The position numbers and the translations under genes are program-made. DNA of 14,967 nt from Armatimonadota bacterium (GTDB lineage: Bacteria > Armatimonadota > Armatimonadia > Armatimonadales > Armatimonadaceae), in assembly GCA_030833025.1 (NCBI GenBank), contig JAURHZ010000025.1, forward strand, positions 1 through 14,967, in the 5' to 3' direction. The notes under the pieces were generated by a model. That model did no database searches. It saw nothing but the letters and a program-made list of their open reading frames with translations, and was not told where the DNA came from. This document shows positions 14,139 to 14,967 of this stretch, in pieces. The first letter of the stretch is position 1. Each line of letters opens with the position of its first letter.

Positions 14139-14967
14139 ATGCGTAAATCGACGACTTCGTTTTTAGCTCTCGTTGGAATCGCTGCGTTGGCCAGCACTGC
14201 AAATGCGCAGGAAATCAAAATTGGTGGTTCCCTTGGAATCAATTACTCCAATAACTTCAATAAGCCCGCCGGTGGTAACACCTTCCTGTACAACTCCAAA
14301 GATGCACAGTTCTCTCTAAACCTTGCCGAGTTAACGGTCAGCCGTGAAGCAACTGCGCGCAACCGTGGTGGTTTCCACCTGCGGTTTATCGATGGTGATG
14401 TCCGTAACGCGCTCTTGGTGCCTTCAACTTATGTTGCAGAGGCATATGGCACGCAGCTCATCGAAGCTGGTGACAAGGACATCCGCCTTGATGTCGGACA
14501 ATATCGTACACTTGTTGGCTCGGAGAGCCTTGGCATCGATAACTTCATCAGCCGCTCATTCGCATTCCAGTTCCTTACCCCAATCCTCGGACAGGGTGTT
14601 CGCGCTGGACTTGACCTGAATGATTCGACCCGCGTTACTGGTTCGCTCCAGAACAAGTACAACGGCACAGGTGAAGACAACCGTGATCTCTCCTACGGAC
14701 TTACCATCGACAAGAAACTCGGGGATGCAAGCGATCTCCGTGTCAACTTGATCACCGGCCGTGAAAATGTTGGTGGCAACAACCGTGAAACGAACCTTGC
14801 TGGATTCCAATATTCCCGCAAACTGTCAGACACGAATGCATTGCATGTCGACTACACACTGCGTTCTGGCCGCGATGCAGCCGATACGCGCTACGAAGCA
14901 ACTGGCGTGAAGGGTGTGCTGGTACTTGGTAATGCAAATGGTGGAGCACTTTCTCTCCGCGGTGAAT
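14139..14967 (+). CDS. Exported beta-barrel outer-membrane protein, porin-like (3' end cut by window edge)
   Basis: 276 codons are visible before the window ends. The first 23 residues form a classic signal peptide: MRKSTT, a hydrophobic core (FLALVGIAALAS) and TANA before QE. The mature part has alternating polar and hydrophobic strands rich in Gly, Asn, Asp and Arg, and no cysteine, as in outer-membrane barrels. Segments such as RLDVGQYRTLVGSESLGIDN, then SRSFAFQFLTPILGQGVRAG, resemble the putative beta-barrel porin-2 (BBP2, OmpL-like) family, though this is recalled, not searched. Its likely role is diffusion of small solutes across the outer membrane; the substrate is unknown. It is transcribed divergently from the nuo operon. 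Later strands and any C-terminal aromatic residue are outside the window. The exported barrel call is firm; the family is probable. Confidence 0.8.
   Translation, partial: MRKSTTSFLALVGIAALASTANAQEIKIGGSLGINYSNNFNKPAGGNTFLYNSKDAQFSLNLAELTVSREATARNRGGFHLRFIDGDVRNALLVPSTYVAEAYGTQLIEAGDKDIRLDVGQYRTLVGSESLGIDNFISRSFAFQFLTPILGQGVRAGLDLNDSTRVTGSLQNKYNGTGEDNRDLSYGLTIDKKLGDASDLRVNLITGRENVGGNNRETNLAGFQYSRKLSDTNALHVDYTLRSGRDAADTRYEATGVKGVLVLGNANGGALSLRGE

Noticed and set aside
14021..14242. Minus-strand open frame across the divergent region and the start of the porin-like gene
   Set aside because: It is antisense to the signal-peptide region of the porin-like gene, has no ribosome site and no family resemblance.
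1..14967. Mobile elements, CRISPR arrays, tRNA or rRNA genes, defence or secondary-metabolism systems
   Set aside because: No transposase-like frame, regular direct-repeat array, RNA-gene-like segment or such cluster was seen; the coding DNA is accounted for by complex I genes and one porin-like gene.

Overview
The window holds a nearly complete operon for the proton-pumping NADH:quinone oxidoreductase (respiratory complex I). Fourteen nuo genes lie in the order A-B-C-D-E-F-G-H-I-J-K-L-M-N, all on the minus strand, running from about 13,893 down to position 1, where nuoN leaves the window. A short divergent control region (13,894-14,138) separates nuoA from the start of one plus-strand gene, an exported beta-barrel outer-membrane protein that leaves the window at the right edge.

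Layout. From 14,139 to the right edge is the 5' part of a porin-like gene with a clear signal peptide. From 13,894 to 14,138 are candidate back-to-back promoters and a leader with possible hairpins. From 13,893 to 11,082 is the quinone/connecting module (nuoA, B, C, D). From 11,052 to 7,254 is the NADH-oxidising module (nuoE, F, G). From 7,254 to 5,405 are the membrane-arm heel (nuoH) and the two-cluster ferredoxin-like subunit (nuoI). From 5,361 to 1 is the proton-pumping membrane arm (nuoJ, K, L, M, N). Most genes touch or overlap by a few bases and have a GGAGG-type ribosome site inside the end of the preceding gene, so they look like one transcript with coupled translation. The two clear gaps, nuoB-nuoC (120 bases) and nuoI-nuoJ (43 bases), each hold a small inverted repeat with a GTGA-N6-TC core.

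How it works together. NuoE and NuoF take electrons from NADH via FMN and pass them through the iron-sulfur chain in NuoG, NuoI and NuoB to quinone at the NuoB/NuoD/NuoH junction. NuoA, H, J, K, L, M and N couple this to proton export. The cysteine ligands for every expected cluster are visible (N1a, N1b, N2, N3, N4, N5, N6a, N6b), and so are those of the optional N7 cluster in NuoG. The key membrane Glu and Lys residues of the pump subunits are also present.

Organism. The base composition is near 50% GC by eye, ribosome sites are strong GGAGG, and an exported beta-barrel protein implies a bacterium with an outer membrane. nuoC and nuoD are separate genes, unlike the fused nuoCD of enterobacteria, and the A-to-N order matches the Thermus nqo order. 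From memory, NuoB and NuoD look more like Thermus, actinobacterial or Armatimonadota-type sequences than like those of Proteobacteria, but the phylum is not settled. I found no mobile element, CRISPR array, RNA gene or defence-like system. The window is essentially a housekeeping respiratory operon, and the unusual points are subunit variants and the regulatory DNA.
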